Below the pieces are notes generated by a model that was not told the origin of the DNA, made no database searches, and saw nothing but the letters and a program-made list of their open reading frames with translations. From Clytia hemisphaerica (Eukaryota; Cnidaria; Hydrozoa; Leptothecata; Clytiidae): a DNA stretch of 64,000 nucleotides. Within the stretch, counting starts at the first letter, position 1. Each line of letters opens with the position of its first letter. A program made the translations under genes and the position numbers. Location of the stretch: the NCBI GenBank assembly GCA_902728285.1, contig CACVBU010000743.1:1587917-1651916 (forward strand), written 5' to 3'. Of the stretch, positions 1 through 10,010 are shown in pieces.

Positions 1-210
1 GGTGGCTTCTAGACTAATATTCCAAGCCTTATTGGAGCAAATTTGGGCTTTTAAATCCTGATATCCGAAGGACCTAAGTCTTGAGTCCCGTGTTAAAACT
101 CAGAGTGAAAACTTTACTTTCTAGCTGTATTTTAACGCGCTTAAGAAAAATTTGTGGCTATAAATTCCGCAGAGAAATCTTCTTTGTCTCAAATATTTTA
201 TCTGTTATAG

Positions 211-302
211 GTGACCGAATTGATGGAGTACTGGGGCGAGAATTCAGGTCCATTAACGTGGCGTCTCACACCAAGTGAAGTGAGAATTGTATTGGCTTTA
301 AG
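211..302 (+). CDS. Penultimate coding exon of an unrecognised gene
   Basis: A 92-nt open exon lies between a good acceptor (tttatctgttatag at 197-210) and a strong donor (AAG|GTAAGTTC at 303). Read from its first base it encodes about 30 residues, beginning [13 protein letters not shown] and ending RIVLALR. It leaves two bases over, which join exactly in frame with the exon at 1263. I do not recognise the protein; it is rich in W, L and R with no obvious motif. Upstream exons would lie before the window. The reading frame, the splice sites and the matching phase of the next exon are seen directly; that it is a real gene is inferred. Confidence 0.55.
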
Positions 303-416
303 GTAAGTTCTATGCTCTCTTCAAGAAAGAATTTTAAAAGAAAGTAATTTTTTGAACTTGAATCATTCACAAAATTTAATTTTTCTCGATCGAAATATCC
401 ATTCTTTAAAGAAAAA

Positions 417-989
417 AGCTTTGTTGTGCACAGATTTGTAATACTTGCGCAGATTTGTGATACCTGCGCAGATTTGTAATACTTTCTGCGCATATTTGTA
501 ATACCTGCGCAGATTTGTAATAAACTTTGCGCAAATTTGTAATACTTGAGCTGCGCAGAAATGTAATACTTCTCTGCGCAGATTTGTAATTTGGAATTGA
601 TATTTTCATTGGTATATTAAAATTATTCCCAATCCCATTTTTGTATTGAAAGAACCAACTGCCAAAAGCCAATTTTCATTAGATTAAAATATATTGATTT
701 GTTTCTTATAAAGTTAATGTTCATACAAAAGATCTACAACCTTTGTGTGATTTTCTGATTATTTTCTAAGTCTTTTTTTTCGAGACTTTTCTTCGTGGGA
801 AACATATGCCCTCGAAGTAAAAATCTAAATTCCAAATTACAAATCTGCGCAGAGAAGTATTACATTTCTGCGCAGCTCAAGTATTACAAATTTGCGCAAA
901 GTTTATTACGAATCTGCGCAGGTATTACAAATCTGCGCAGAAAGTATTACAAATTTGCGCAAGTATTACAAATCTGCGCACAACAGCTT
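417..989. repeat. Fold-back (inverted-repeat) element built of ~20-bp units
   Basis: The left arm (417-599) is a run of degenerate units such as gcgcagatttgtaatact. The right arm (829-989) is nearly its reverse complement, including the tails aagctttgttgtgcaca and cacaacagctt. The ~230-bp centre is not repetitive. Arms of about 160-180 bp could form a long hairpin. The units are contiguous with no unique spacers. It sits in an intron. It resembles fold-back type non-autonomous DNA elements; no target duplication was recognised. Confidence 0.75.
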
Positions 990-1262
990 CCCTGAAATAT
1001 CAAACAAATACACTGACTATTAAATGAAACATTCTGGAAACCTCTAAAATTAATTTCACTGGTTGAAAATATTTTACGAGGAATTACCGAGAAAAATTAT
1101 TTCGCGAGAATTCCTTCTCGTAAATTTTTCTTTCAAAGTAAAATATTGTCAAAATGAGATCCAATTATTGTTCCAGCGAATATCACGCGATATGAACTTT
1201 TCAGTGGAGAGCGTCAAACAAAAAAAATGAACATACAGTAATGTTTTCTTTCTCTTTTCTAG

Positions 1263-1305
1263 GAACGATTTCCGAAGTGAAGAAATTCAAAGGCTGAAAT
1301 TGTAG
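1263..1305 (+). CDS. Terminal coding exon of the same unrecognised gene
   Basis: A 43-nt exon follows a textbook polypyrimidine tract and acceptor (tttctttctcttttctag, ending at 1262). It takes the two leftover bases of the 211-302 exon to complete an Arg codon, then reads NDFRSEEIQRLKL and stops at TAG (1303-1305). The two exons together make exactly 45 codons including the stop. The 960-bp intron between them contains the fold-back repeat at 417-989. No canonical AATAAA is seen close downstream. Function unknown. Confidence 0.5.
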
Positions 1306-1622
1306 GATTAATTTATTTATGGTATAAAATTGTATTTTCTAAATCATTTTTGATAACATCGAATTCGTAGTATGTAACACATTTATTTTCTAGTTCTTTT
1401 TCTTCGTGCTAGCACATATAATTAAAAGGCAAAAAAATTCCAAAATATTATGTGAAAGTTCGATTACATGTTTTTTATAAGAACAAACTATATAAGAACA
1501 TAAGGCTTTGGTTGCCAAAATACTGAGAACGTTTTTAGGCTTAGAACCCGAAAAGTTAAGAATATCTGAAGGCTTCAAAATTTTAGATGTTCTTATTAAA
1601 AAACGTGTAATGAGGTTTTAAA
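1306..1622. other. Non-coding stretch, nothing recognised
   Basis: AT-rich sequence between the stop codon of the upstream gene and the target duplication of the 6.2-kb element. It presumably contains the 3' UTR of the gene. No RNA gene or repeat was recognised. Confidence 0.4.
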
Positions 1623-1630
1623 TGTTAATC
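1623..1630. repeat. Left target-site duplication (tgttaatc)
   Basis: Eight bases identical to 7810-7817, directly abutting the inverted termini of the 6.18-kb element. Confidence 0.8.
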
Positions 1631-1651
1631 GGATCAGGTGACGTTAGCGTG

Positions 1652-1955
1652 GTCGGTGTCGTTTAAGTGAACTAGTATATTTTACAAGTTCACTTAAGCG
1701 ACACCACCCAAAATGATAGTACCGAACTGACGATGGCATATTTCAGAAAGTGGGCCACCGTCTAAGATATAATTTACTGACCAGCCAGAATTCACTAGTT
1801 CACTTAAGCGACACCAGCTAGTTCACTTAAGCGACACCTACTAGTTCATTTAAGCGTAACCAAACCTTACAAGTTCACTTAAGCGACACCTACTAGTTCA
1901 CTTAAGCGACACTTTCTAGTTCATTTAAGTGACACCAAACCTTACAAATTCACTT
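1652..1955. repeat. Left subterminal repeat array
   Basis: About eight copies of a 20-bp motif close to TAGTTCACTTAAGCGACACC, one of them inverted (1652-1672) and the rest direct, spaced at about 22-26 bp where clustered. Each contains the palindrome CTTAAG. The mirror array is in the right terminal repeat (7486-7785). Subterminal repeats of this kind commonly serve as transposase-binding sites; that role is inferred. Confidence 0.75.
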
Positions 1956-2455
1956 TGCTGGCTTGGGTGATCTGATGGCTTACCCAAGCCTCGCAGCAAG
2001 TTTAGCTAGTTCCGGACCATCGCGCCGTATTCATAGCGGCTATATCGTCCAGGATTCTTTGCGAATTTCACGTCACTGAGATGCTTTTACAAGGAAGTTT
2101 TGTACAAGCATAAAGTCAATAAAATCAAATGCAATGCAATGCTTCGCCGCCAAGAAAAGAAGGTAAATCGTAATTACCATTCACACCTATCAAATATAAA
2201 TGAAATTGAAAATGAAGTCATTACGAAAATAAAAATTAGTACCTTAGAGGTGGATCCTTATCTTGTCGAGATTTTGTTGATGTAGCATTATATTTTGGCT
2301 TTTTGCTATAGCATAATTTTGCTGGCTCAGCAAAAAAGGACATTTTTGCTTATTGACAAAATGAGAAAACGTATTTAAAAGCTTATTTGCCACTGTTTTT
2401 GTCTAAGAAAATCCAATTTCACGAAAACTAATTCCTATGAAATAAGTCAATTTTA

Positions 2456-3371
2456 AGGCCGAGGTAAACGATTCCAACATTTCATCCAACATTGAAATTG
2501 AAATGTTGGACGAATGTTGGATGAATTTTGGAAAGGTGTTGGATCTCCTTAAAGCCGAGGGAAACGATTCCAATATTTCATCCAACATAGAAATTGAAAT
2601 GTTGGACGAATGTTGGGTGAATTTTGGAAAGGTGTTGGATCTCCTTAAAATCGTTGTCGCAATGTCCAACATCATTTTCATCCAACATGGGTGTTCATTC
2701 ATTCTTTTTTTAATTCATTCTTTTCAAATTAGAAATGGCGAGGATCTTTGTACCCAGTGTAACCAGTGCCACTACTGATGTTCATGCGGACAAAAATTAT
2801 AGTCTAACAATTGGACCCTTAATGCAGAGAAAATTCTGGCGAAATATCGACTCTTATGGTGCAATTTCCTGAAATTTATTTATCTATTTCAAGGCAAAAA
2901 ATGGTCAAATTTTCTAAAATTTTACAGTGCATTTTGGGAAGCCTGAAAAACGTACCTTTAAAGGGTCACACCTGCCTCTACGACCGCTTAATTTCAGCCC
3001 TCCCCCTTGGTTTATTTTCCGAAAAAAACAAAAACATTCGAGCTAGTAGCTTCTCTACCATCTTTTTAAATTTGTTACGAGATTTTTCGAATTTTTGACA
3101 AAAAAAACATTCGATTCTATTTCTAATGACGTCATTCCCTTTCAATTGTTGGATGTGAGCTGAGTAAACGAATCCAACACGAAAAGGAGAAGTAAATGTT
3201 GGACAAAATGTTTGATGGCGATCAAACTCCCATCCAACACTTTTTTTCTTCTTCCAACATAATTTTTTCTTCCTTTCCGATTTTTGCATTCGAGTAAACG
3301 ATTCCAACATTCTGTCCAACAGAGAGAAAATGGCATGTTGGATGGAATGTTGGAATCGTTTACCTCGGCCT
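2456..3371. mobile_element. 916-bp MITE with TTA target duplication (Harbinger-like)
   Basis: The termini AGGCCGAGGTAAACGATTCC and its inverse GGAATCGTTTACCTCGGCCT are flanked by TTA on both sides (2453-2455 and 3372-3374). The inverted repeat extends about 40 bp with the sequence ccaacattccatccaacat. A ~97-bp internal piece near the left end is tandemly duplicated (2456 and ~2553). A 3-bp TTA duplication is the signature of PIF/Harbinger-type elements. No transposase ORF is present. It lies inside the 6.18-kb element. Confidence 0.7.
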
Positions 3372-4733
3372 TTAATGATTTGCAAAATTAAATTCCATCA
3401 AAACACGCGGATTTTTGCGAATGACCTGATTCGCGAAATATTTTTTTGACGCGAAAATTTCTGACTTTAAAGTAGCTTACATCCCACTCCAATTCACACT
3501 GAAACTCTAAAGATGGAGGCCGGTATCCCACCGGAGAGGAAATGATAGTCGGTCTCAATTATTCTTGTTGCAGCAAGCCAATAATAAGGAGTTGGACCTG
3601 ATAATCCCCGAAAATCAGAATTGGGGCCGGCGGGGCCTCATTCTGCAATGCCTTATTCCGTTGTTAGGTCACTTGAACTATAATCCAAACCTTTCAGGTT
3701 TTTAAACTCTTTCTAACAGTCAAAGCTTTAGCTTGTGGGAAAGGAATTCTACATCAGGTGCTAGATACCTTATCGGTAGAAAATATGTCAGCAAAAATAA
3801 TCCTCTTTTTGCCGAAGAATATTTTTCCCGGTGAATTTTTTACCGATGAGATATTGAGTAACGTTAGGTTTCCAGAGGAACGGAAAACGGTAAAACGCCA
3901 ATAAATAAATTGAATAATCATTGCAGTCATAAATGGTACTGACCACGCATTCGGTATTCAGCAAAAATGTTGGGGGGCCTCTTAGTTTCATGTAAAGAAA
4001 TCGTATAGAGGATAGGCTTTGAAAAAACTTCGTTCGTCATCGTTTCGTTGTCGTTTCGTTGTCGTTTCGTTGTCTTTCCCTTTTGATGGGTACGGTGAAG
4101 GAGAAGCTGAATCAAAATTTTAGTTACCGCCCCCCCACCTTACATGTATGTTTGCAGGCAGCCCTTATAAATAGAAAATATTTGTATCGACGGGGACAAT
4201 CTTACCCCAAAACTTATACTTTATAAGAGGCTAGCCAATAATCAAGGCCAAAACCTAAGCACTACGTCTCCGATCTTTCTTGGCTAAAACCCCCTTCAAA
4301 ATATTATGCAAATTAGAAGTTAAATTAGTAATTTATCGCCCCTTACTACAAAAAGTTTGTGTCGAAACTTTGTCAAAATTTTGAACAATTCTCCTCTTTT
4401 TAGGCTAAAAACTTTGCGAGGTAAAAAAGGGCACTAAAATTAGTGTTCTGAGGGAATTGAAATGACTGTATTCAGATGAAAAAATGATTAAATTTTTACG
4501 AAAAATGGTTTAATGGAGGAAGGAGAGTGAACAATAATGTCATTACTGCGGACAAGGCTAGAACATGAGAAATCAATGAAAATCTTGCTCGTTGTCTATC
4601 CAGTGTCTATAATAAATTCTTGGTTAAATACATTCAACTTAGATTTGAAAAGGAAAGTGGGGCGATAAGTCTGTACTAGCCCCGCTTTTTTTGTAATCGC
4701 CCTGATATGAACGAGGATTTCAATTACATAATC

Positions 4734-5563
4734 GGCCTTTTTTACGCCGGCCCTTTGGCGTTATTTTTGGACCGGCATAAAAAGGGCCAAGATATTTTGC
4801 AATTTTTACCTAAAATCGGCGTTAACGTTTAATCATTATTTCTCAATTTGAAGGGTTTTAGGTGTGATTTAAAGACGAAAATTATCCATTGTTTTACTCC
4901 ATACCGTATCACTTCGAATAAACGCCATGGGCGTTAATTTTTTTGGCTTTTAGGAGGGATGTTTATTCCAGGGGGCGTTTAAAAGAATGGGGCGTTTATT
5001 GAATAATTTGTATCCAAGGCCATTTTGTTAAAGTAAATTGGGAGCTTTTTTGCCTTTTTTATCTTCTGTTAGTACAAATATGTTCTTTCAGAGATGTAGA
5101 ACTGGTGCCAAAATTACTTTAAATACTAAAAGAATACAATCTTTAACACTGTATCTAAGTTTTTCTCCATACGAGACTTAAATACAGCTGATTGTTTCAA
5201 ACGTCCCTCCCAGAGAGGGAAGGCGTTTATTCAAAGGGGGCGTTTATTTGAGGGTGCGTATATTAAAAATTTTCCCCTTAAAGAGGGGCGTTTTTTGCAG
5301 GGACGTTAAAAAGAAGGGGGCGTTTATTCGAAGTAATGCGGTATCGGATATCCACGGTTTCTAAAACAAAAATCAGTGATTTTCTTCAATGGAAGGATAT
5401 TCCAATGGAATTTTTTTACTATGATATATCATTATTTACTAATTTGAAGCATGAGTAGCCGTTTTTACAAATTTTGGCGTTATTAACGGCCCTAATTGGC
5501 GTAAGCCCAAATTGTGGCGTAAAAGGGGCTAGCATTAAATTAGGGCCGGCGTATAAAAGAGCC
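4734..5563. mobile_element. TIR element (~830 bp) with a second MITE nested inside
   Basis: Ends GGCCTTTTTTACGCCGGCCC and, inverted, GGGCCGGCGTATAAAAGAGCC share a ~21-bp terminal inverted repeat with a few mismatches. No convincing target duplication was found, so the exact ends are approximate. The interior is interrupted by the TA-flanked MITE at 4904-5341. Confidence 0.5.
4904..5341. mobile_element. 438-bp MITE with TA target duplication (Tc1/mariner-like)
   Basis: A 23-bp terminal inverted repeat reading CCGTATCACTTCGAATAAAC on the left and the inverse of CCGCATTACTTCGAATAAAC on the right, each bounded by TA. The interior is rich in the motif GGGCGTTTAT. TA duplication points to the Tc1/mariner superfamily. 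Confidence 0.65.
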
Positions 5564-5794
5564 AATAAGGTAGTTGAAAAGTATCGTACGATATCTTTGG
5601 AGCATTTTTATTGGTAAAATATCGCACAAAACTTTTAAGCCAATCAAAATAAGAGTCAATGGAATGTTTTTTATAATTTGGAATGTATCAATAATTTCCG
5701 AAAAAATAAGGAACAGAAAAGGAAAAAAATCAAACTACAGAAGAAAATAGATGAGACCATACGTGACCATATAATAATATTCCCTAAGATAAGA

Positions 5795-6030
5795 AAGTCT
5801 AATCTGTTTCCAATGCCGAGTCCAATGCAATTTCATCTTTTTGGAAACAGATGTCTGTTTCCCAATTTATCATGTCATCTCCCTAGAAATATTGATCTGT
5901 TTCTCTTTAATGACGTCTCAGCTGGAGCGAGGAAACAGATAGTTTTAAGGAAAAGGTCTTTCCTAGATAACCGGATCTGTTTTCCCATTCTTTGAAAAAA
6001 AGCTCTCTCCTGGAAGAGGGAACAGATATT
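5795..6030. repeat. Cluster of alternating GGAAACAGAT / ATCTGTTTCC sites
   Basis: Six or more occurrences of the decamer in both orientations within ~230 bp, including a back-to-back pair at about 5850-5870. It may be a small decayed inverted-repeat element; borders are unclear. Confidence 0.4.
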
Positions 6031-6299
6031 TCGAACTCGGGTAATCTTCGTTTCATGAACATTTCAAATTAGTATTTATATACAGTAATATTTTGAAATG
6101 TTTTTTTTTAATGAGCCTCGGGGCTATTAATACCGAATAACCTTCCAAATCATGTTATTACTAATATTTACCTCTATCAAACGTATTGCCCACGCAAGCT
6201 AGGTCAATATTTTACGGTATTGTCCTCATAAATAGTTAGTATAGAATTAGAATAGAAAATGGCTCTTCTTACTATTATACAATAATGAGCAGTTACTGA

Positions 6300-6367
6300 G
6301 GGTTATACTGAGAAATGTTATCCAAGGTCGTTGCGTTGACCGAGGGCAATGTTTCTCAGTATAGCCC
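6300..6367. repeat. Perfect-ended hairpin, 24-bp arms
   Basis: Arms gggttatactgagaaatgtt (6300 onward) and aatgtttctcagtatagccc (to 6367) are inverted copies with few mismatches around a ~20-bp loop. Possibly a minimal MITE. Confidence 0.6.
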
Positions 6368-7030
6368 AAAATAAAACCAGTCATTTTTGTATTTGTTAGC
6401 CTTCTCTTTCAGCTTTGGTTGATTTTTCGCACTGTTTTACTGTAAGGGAAAATAACGAAAGTAAAAAAAACAAAAGAAAATGAAAATAGTTTTGATTTCT
6501 GACGTCAAAAATGAAAAATGAACGAATGATTTCAACGCAGTGTTCATTTTCCTTTGATTGAAAAGACTGACGTCACTGACGGGCAACCTCGTGCAGTGTA
6601 TAGGCCTGTAGTCAAGCGAAATTGGACATGTAAGACCGCGTCAAAATACAAACCGGTTAACAATAGGATTGACTTGATAATGTCTTCTTTTAAACAGCCA
6701 AAATTGATGTCAAAAATGCTAATCAACAAAATCTTGACCTCAAGTTAAGAATTCACCTCTATGGTACTCACTTTTTTTTCGTAATGAGGTCATTTTCAAT
6801 TTCAAGCTTTAGAGTTGATAGGTGTTAATGGTAATATAACAATAGTTATAGCCGCAAAAGACGGCCACCTTAGTTTAGTCTCTTCGTAAGTCTCACTTCG
6901 CTTCAATGCAACGACTTCAATCTAATTCTGAGCGGGCCGCAAATGACGTTATTGCCATATAACCCGAACGGTTGATGATATTTCCTTATTTTCCTCACCA
7001 CAGGTACGACTATAGCAAGGTTAAACACGG

Positions 7031-7148
7031 GTTTATTTTGACCGTAAAGTGCGATACCGTAGGCCTGTACATAACTTGCCAAAGTAAACCATGCAAGTGA
7101 AATCTTATGTACAGGCCTACGGCATCGCACTTTACGGTCAAAATAAAC
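7031..7148. repeat. Long hairpin, 44-bp arms
   Basis: 7031-7074 and 7105-7148 are reverse complements with one mismatch (gtttattttgaccgtaaagt at the outer ends), with a 30-bp loop. Likely a fold-back insertion inside the 6.18-kb element. Confidence 0.7.
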
Positions 7149-7485
7149 CAGTGCTTAGCCTCACTTATGAGTCAGAAAACCTTTCAATACTGTCCACCGA
7201 TAGAATCTTTCATGGCTTACTTAATGACCCTTATATGGATAATAATTACGGTTTACCTACTTTTTCCTGGCGGTGAAGCATTGCATTTGATTTTATTGAC
7301 GTTATGTTTCTACAAAACTCCCTTGTAACAAGATCTCAAACAGCATCTCAGTAATATGAAATTTGGGTGCAACTGTGCAACTGCAAGCCCGCCAGAGAAA
7401 CCAATCTATCCTGGACGATATAGCCACTATGAATACGGCGCGATGGTCCGGAACTAGCTAAACTTGCTGCGAGGCTTGGGTAAGC

Positions 7486-7785
7486 CAGCAGATCATCCAA
7501 GCCAGCAAAGTGAACTTGTAAAGTTTGGTGTCGCTTAAGTGAACTAGCGGGTGTCGTTTAAGTAAACTTGTAAGGTTTGGTGTCGCTTAAGTGAACTAGT
7601 AGGTGTCGCTTAAGTGAACTAGTAGGTGTCGCTTAAGTGAACTAGTGAATTCTGGCTGGTCAGTAAATTATATCTTAGACGGTGGCCCACTTTCTGAAAT
7701 GTGCCATCGTCAGTTCGGTACTATCATTTTGGGTGGTGCCGCTTAAGTGAACTTGTAAAATATACTAGTTCACTTAAACGACACC
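7486..7785. repeat. Right subterminal repeat array
   Basis: Reverse-complement counterpart of the left array, with repeated ggtgtcgcttaagtgaacta units. The same intervening segment (gaattctggctggtcagtaa) appears in inverted order at both ends of the element. Confidence 0.75.
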
Positions 7786-7809
7786 GACCACGCTTACGTC
7801 ACCTGATCC

Positions 7810-7817
7810 TGTTAATC
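7810..7817. repeat. Right target-site duplication (tgttaatc)
   Basis: Eight bases identical to 1623-1630, directly following the right inverted terminus. Confidence 0.8.
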
Positions 7818-8191
7818 AATGTTCTTGAAAATGCAAAAGTTTGAGTAACTTAATTTTGTGAGTGAGGTTATCATTCGAACTTCATCATCCAAAAAAATAC
7901 CTAAACAAATTACAGTCATCATAATAATTTCATAAAATTTCTTGCATTTAAAAATTTCTAAATTCACTAGACAATAACTTCATAAAATATCATAAATTAA
8001 AAGTTAGACCCCGGCTCCAAACTTCCATTACCATCGAGAAATGAAAAGAATTATGGTGTATTCTTCGAGGAAAATTACCCGTGTTTGCGTTTTCGATGCT
8101 AAAGGCCTTTTTTAAAGTTCAGATACATTCCGAACTTTTATTCCCATCGAACTTTAAACTAAGATATTCTACTCATTATTTATAAGGATTT
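7818..8191. other. Non-coding stretch
   Basis: AT-rich sequence between the 6.18-kb element and the next MITE. No ORF, RNA gene or repeat was recognised. Confidence 0.4.
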
Positions 8192-8358
8192 AATAGACGA
8201 TATCGGCTTAACGTGAAAACTCAGATTTTACCTCCGAAAATTGCCCACAATGCTTTGTGCGGAATAAATTTCACCTTGAACTTTTTCCTGCGCAAAGCAT
8301 TGTGGGCAATTCTCGGAGGCCAAATCTGAGTTTTCACGTTAAGCTGATTTCGTCTATT
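8192..8358. mobile_element. 167-bp palindromic MITE
   Basis: Outer ends aatagacgatatcggcttaa and its inverse (…cgtctatt) continue into long arms (…gaaaactcagatttt; …attgcccacaatgctttg), so almost the whole element can fold on itself. No clear target duplication. It lies just downstream of the P4HTM-like terminal exon. Confidence 0.65.
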
Positions 8359-8409
8359 GATATATGATTATCCTGTTCATCGAACTACACTAAATTGATT
8401 TTAGTCCAT

Positions 8410-8724
8410 TTAATACAAATCTTCACCTCTATCTCTCATCATTTCCATATATTCTGCCGAATACATACTCAGTTTCATTTCTTCGCCAGCATAAGGAGCT
8501 GTTAACCATAAATTAGCAATCCATTTTTCACCTTTGCGCACCTCACAACCACCATGCAAAGACCAATCGTCAATTTCGCCCAACCAGCCTGTGTTCGCAT
8601 CAACATGATGGTTATACCAGGCTACAGCTGATCTTTTCTGGGGCTTCACTACAAGATTTGAATCATAACAATGTTCGTTCAAGTTGAATAAATCTCTTGC
8701 CGGATAACCATATCGACGGAATTC
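8410..8724 (-). CDS. Terminal exon of a transmembrane prolyl 4-hydroxylase (P4HTM-like)
   Basis: A 315-nt minus-strand exon opens after a CACAG acceptor (8725-8729) and ends at a TAA. Its product matches the C-terminal half of the Fe(II)/2-oxoglutarate dioxygenase domain of P4HTM. It shows a KPQKRSAVAWYNHH block, then GWLGEIDDWSLHGGCEV, whose His fits the distal iron-binding residue. KGEKWIANLW follows, whose first Lys fits the 2-oxoglutarate-binding position, and then a short tail. P4HTM is an ER-membrane hydroxylase that acts on HIF-alpha and other substrates (family knowledge). The exon starts in phase 0. The earlier exons, with the EF-hand region and the HxD iron motif, could not be found upstream within the window, where transposons are dense. 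It could be the end of a large-intron gene or an orphaned gene piece. Confidence 0.75.
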   Translation of the reverse strand, partial: EFRRYGYPARDLFNLNEHCYDSNLVVKPQKRSAVAWYNHHVDANTGWLGEIDDWSLHGGCEVRKGEKWIANLWLTAPYAGEEMKLSMYSAEYMEMMRDRGEDLY

Positions 8725-9013
8725 CTGTGAATTCAAAATAAGCTGATAAACTTTTCAACACCAGAGACCATTAAGATATTTCTTTCTCTTTAAAAGCTAG
8801 AAAACCAACAATGTGTTCTTTTTCTTTCAGAAAAGAATGGTGAAAATTGTGCAGAATAGAACGCATGCGAAAATAAAAAGCGCATGCACTTGGCTACATC
8901 ACATTCCTTTCAGAAAAGTGGTGACTATTGAACAAAAAGTTTTAAATCTCTAAATCTAACAAATCTTTATTTTTCAAAATTTGCACGTTCGTTGTTATTT
9001 TTGCGTAGAATAN

Positions 9014-9663
9014 AATTGATTAATTAGCATATACAAGTCCAACATCACAGAGGTTTCATCCACCCGATGAATAACTACAAGGTTTCGACAGGACGAAATG
9101 CAAAACGGAGTATTCCTTTCTTTCGTTTACGAGATTTGATAAATAATTTTGATGAAAAGCTAATAAAAAAAATATTAAAATCAAATGTTAAAAACATTAT
9201 CAGGTTAGTTGTAAAGAATAGGTCGATTTTAAGCAATGTTACCTTTGCTGTGAAGTTCACCAACAGAGCATAGTTTTGGTCCGATCTCGGGTCACCCTGT
9301 TTAAATAAGATTTATTTTCTTCATTAGAGGGCCTACGACAATACCAGAACCGATGCACTCTTCTAAACCAAGGTATTGTGTAAAACAACTGGCTACGTCT
9401 GTTGACTTTTTGTAATCACGTAAAGGCGCTCCGTGTTTGTCCTTATAAACGTATTAATTTAGATTTTAATTTTAATAAAACATTTGGTAAAAATATTCAA
9501 AATGACTGTCAAATAGAGACTCGAAACAAACATTTTTTTGTCAGAAATATATGAAAAGTATAATTTTCTAAGAATATCAACAGCCTCAAATAAGGAACTA
9601 TGTTTGTAAAAAAGCGTACACGAGCGTATTTGCTTTTATAAGAACATCCACAATGCCTTTGGC
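9014..9663. repeat. Segmental copy shared with 16822-17541
   Basis: From aattgattaattagcat onward this ~650-bp segment matches 16822-17541 closely, with scattered indels. Both contain a decayed copy of the exon that is open at 24985-25146 (GDPRSDQNYALL on the minus strand). It shows that exon-bearing DNA has been duplicated locally. Confidence 0.7.
9247..9375 (-). pseudogene. Decayed copy 1 of the GDPRSDQNYALL exon
   Basis: Minus-strand reading shows EECIGSGIVVGP, a frame change within the Leu-Ile-rich stretch, then QGDPRSDQNYALL and a GTAAC donor-like border. The open copy is at 24985-25146 and another decayed copy is at 17050-17180. The frame is broken, so it is called a pseudo-exon. Confidence 0.45.
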
Positions 9664-9839
9664 TTGGCTCTTTTTAGTGCTTGGGTATGTGCTCATGCGA
9701 GCGGATCGTTTACGGGATTGTCTTTGGCTGGCGATGGCTGGTGCGTCATTTGAAGATGAGGTAAATCCCCTTGATTTTGAGCAAATACGATGATCCCCCG
9801 GTTGGGTCGAGTAATATGAGTCGGAACTGTCAGATGACA

Positions 9840-10010
9840 TTGCTCAGATCTTAGTTTCCTTAACGAGACCAGATTTCCCCTTCGATTTCGAATTAGAGAG
9901 AGTCCACTGAAGTAAAAATAAATTTGAAAATAACTCACATTATAGTAAATCGACATGACCAAGTCTCCTAGTACAGAAAAATTTTCTGCATCTTCCCGCA
10001 ACTTTGGTAG
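9840..10010 (-). CDS. Possible C-terminal exons of an unrecognised gene
   Basis: On the minus strand an open piece ends REDAENFSVLGDLVMSIYYN at a good donor (AAT|GTGAGT near 9940). A following exon after a ttcag acceptor (about 9910) reads WTLSNSKSKGKSGLVKETKI and stops, with compatible phase. The start of the first piece is not defined. No family was recognised. Support rests only on splice consensus and phase. Confidence 0.25.

Larger units (their letters stand above)
1631..7809. mobile_element. 6.18-kb TIR DNA transposon, non-autonomous, 8-bp TSD
   Basis: The sequence tgttaatc stands immediately before GGATCAGGTGACG (1631) and is repeated immediately after the inverted end CGTCACCTGATCC (7809). 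The inverted repeats run inward about 550 bp (left 1631-2178, right 7243-7809) with small indels. They include arrays of a subterminal repeat and a shared segment around ctagttccggaccatcgcgcc. The interior has only short ORFs with no recognisable transposase and is filled by smaller nested elements. An 8-bp duplication is typical of hAT and a few other superfamilies, but the GGATCAGG terminus is not the usual hAT end, so the superfamily is left open. The boundaries and target duplication are seen directly; non-autonomy is inferred from the lack of a coding region. Confidence 0.85.

Noticed and set aside
417..989. Regularly repeated ~20-bp units looking like a CRISPR array
   Set aside because: Units are contiguous and degenerate without unique spacers, occur in two inverted arms, and the DNA is eukaryotic.
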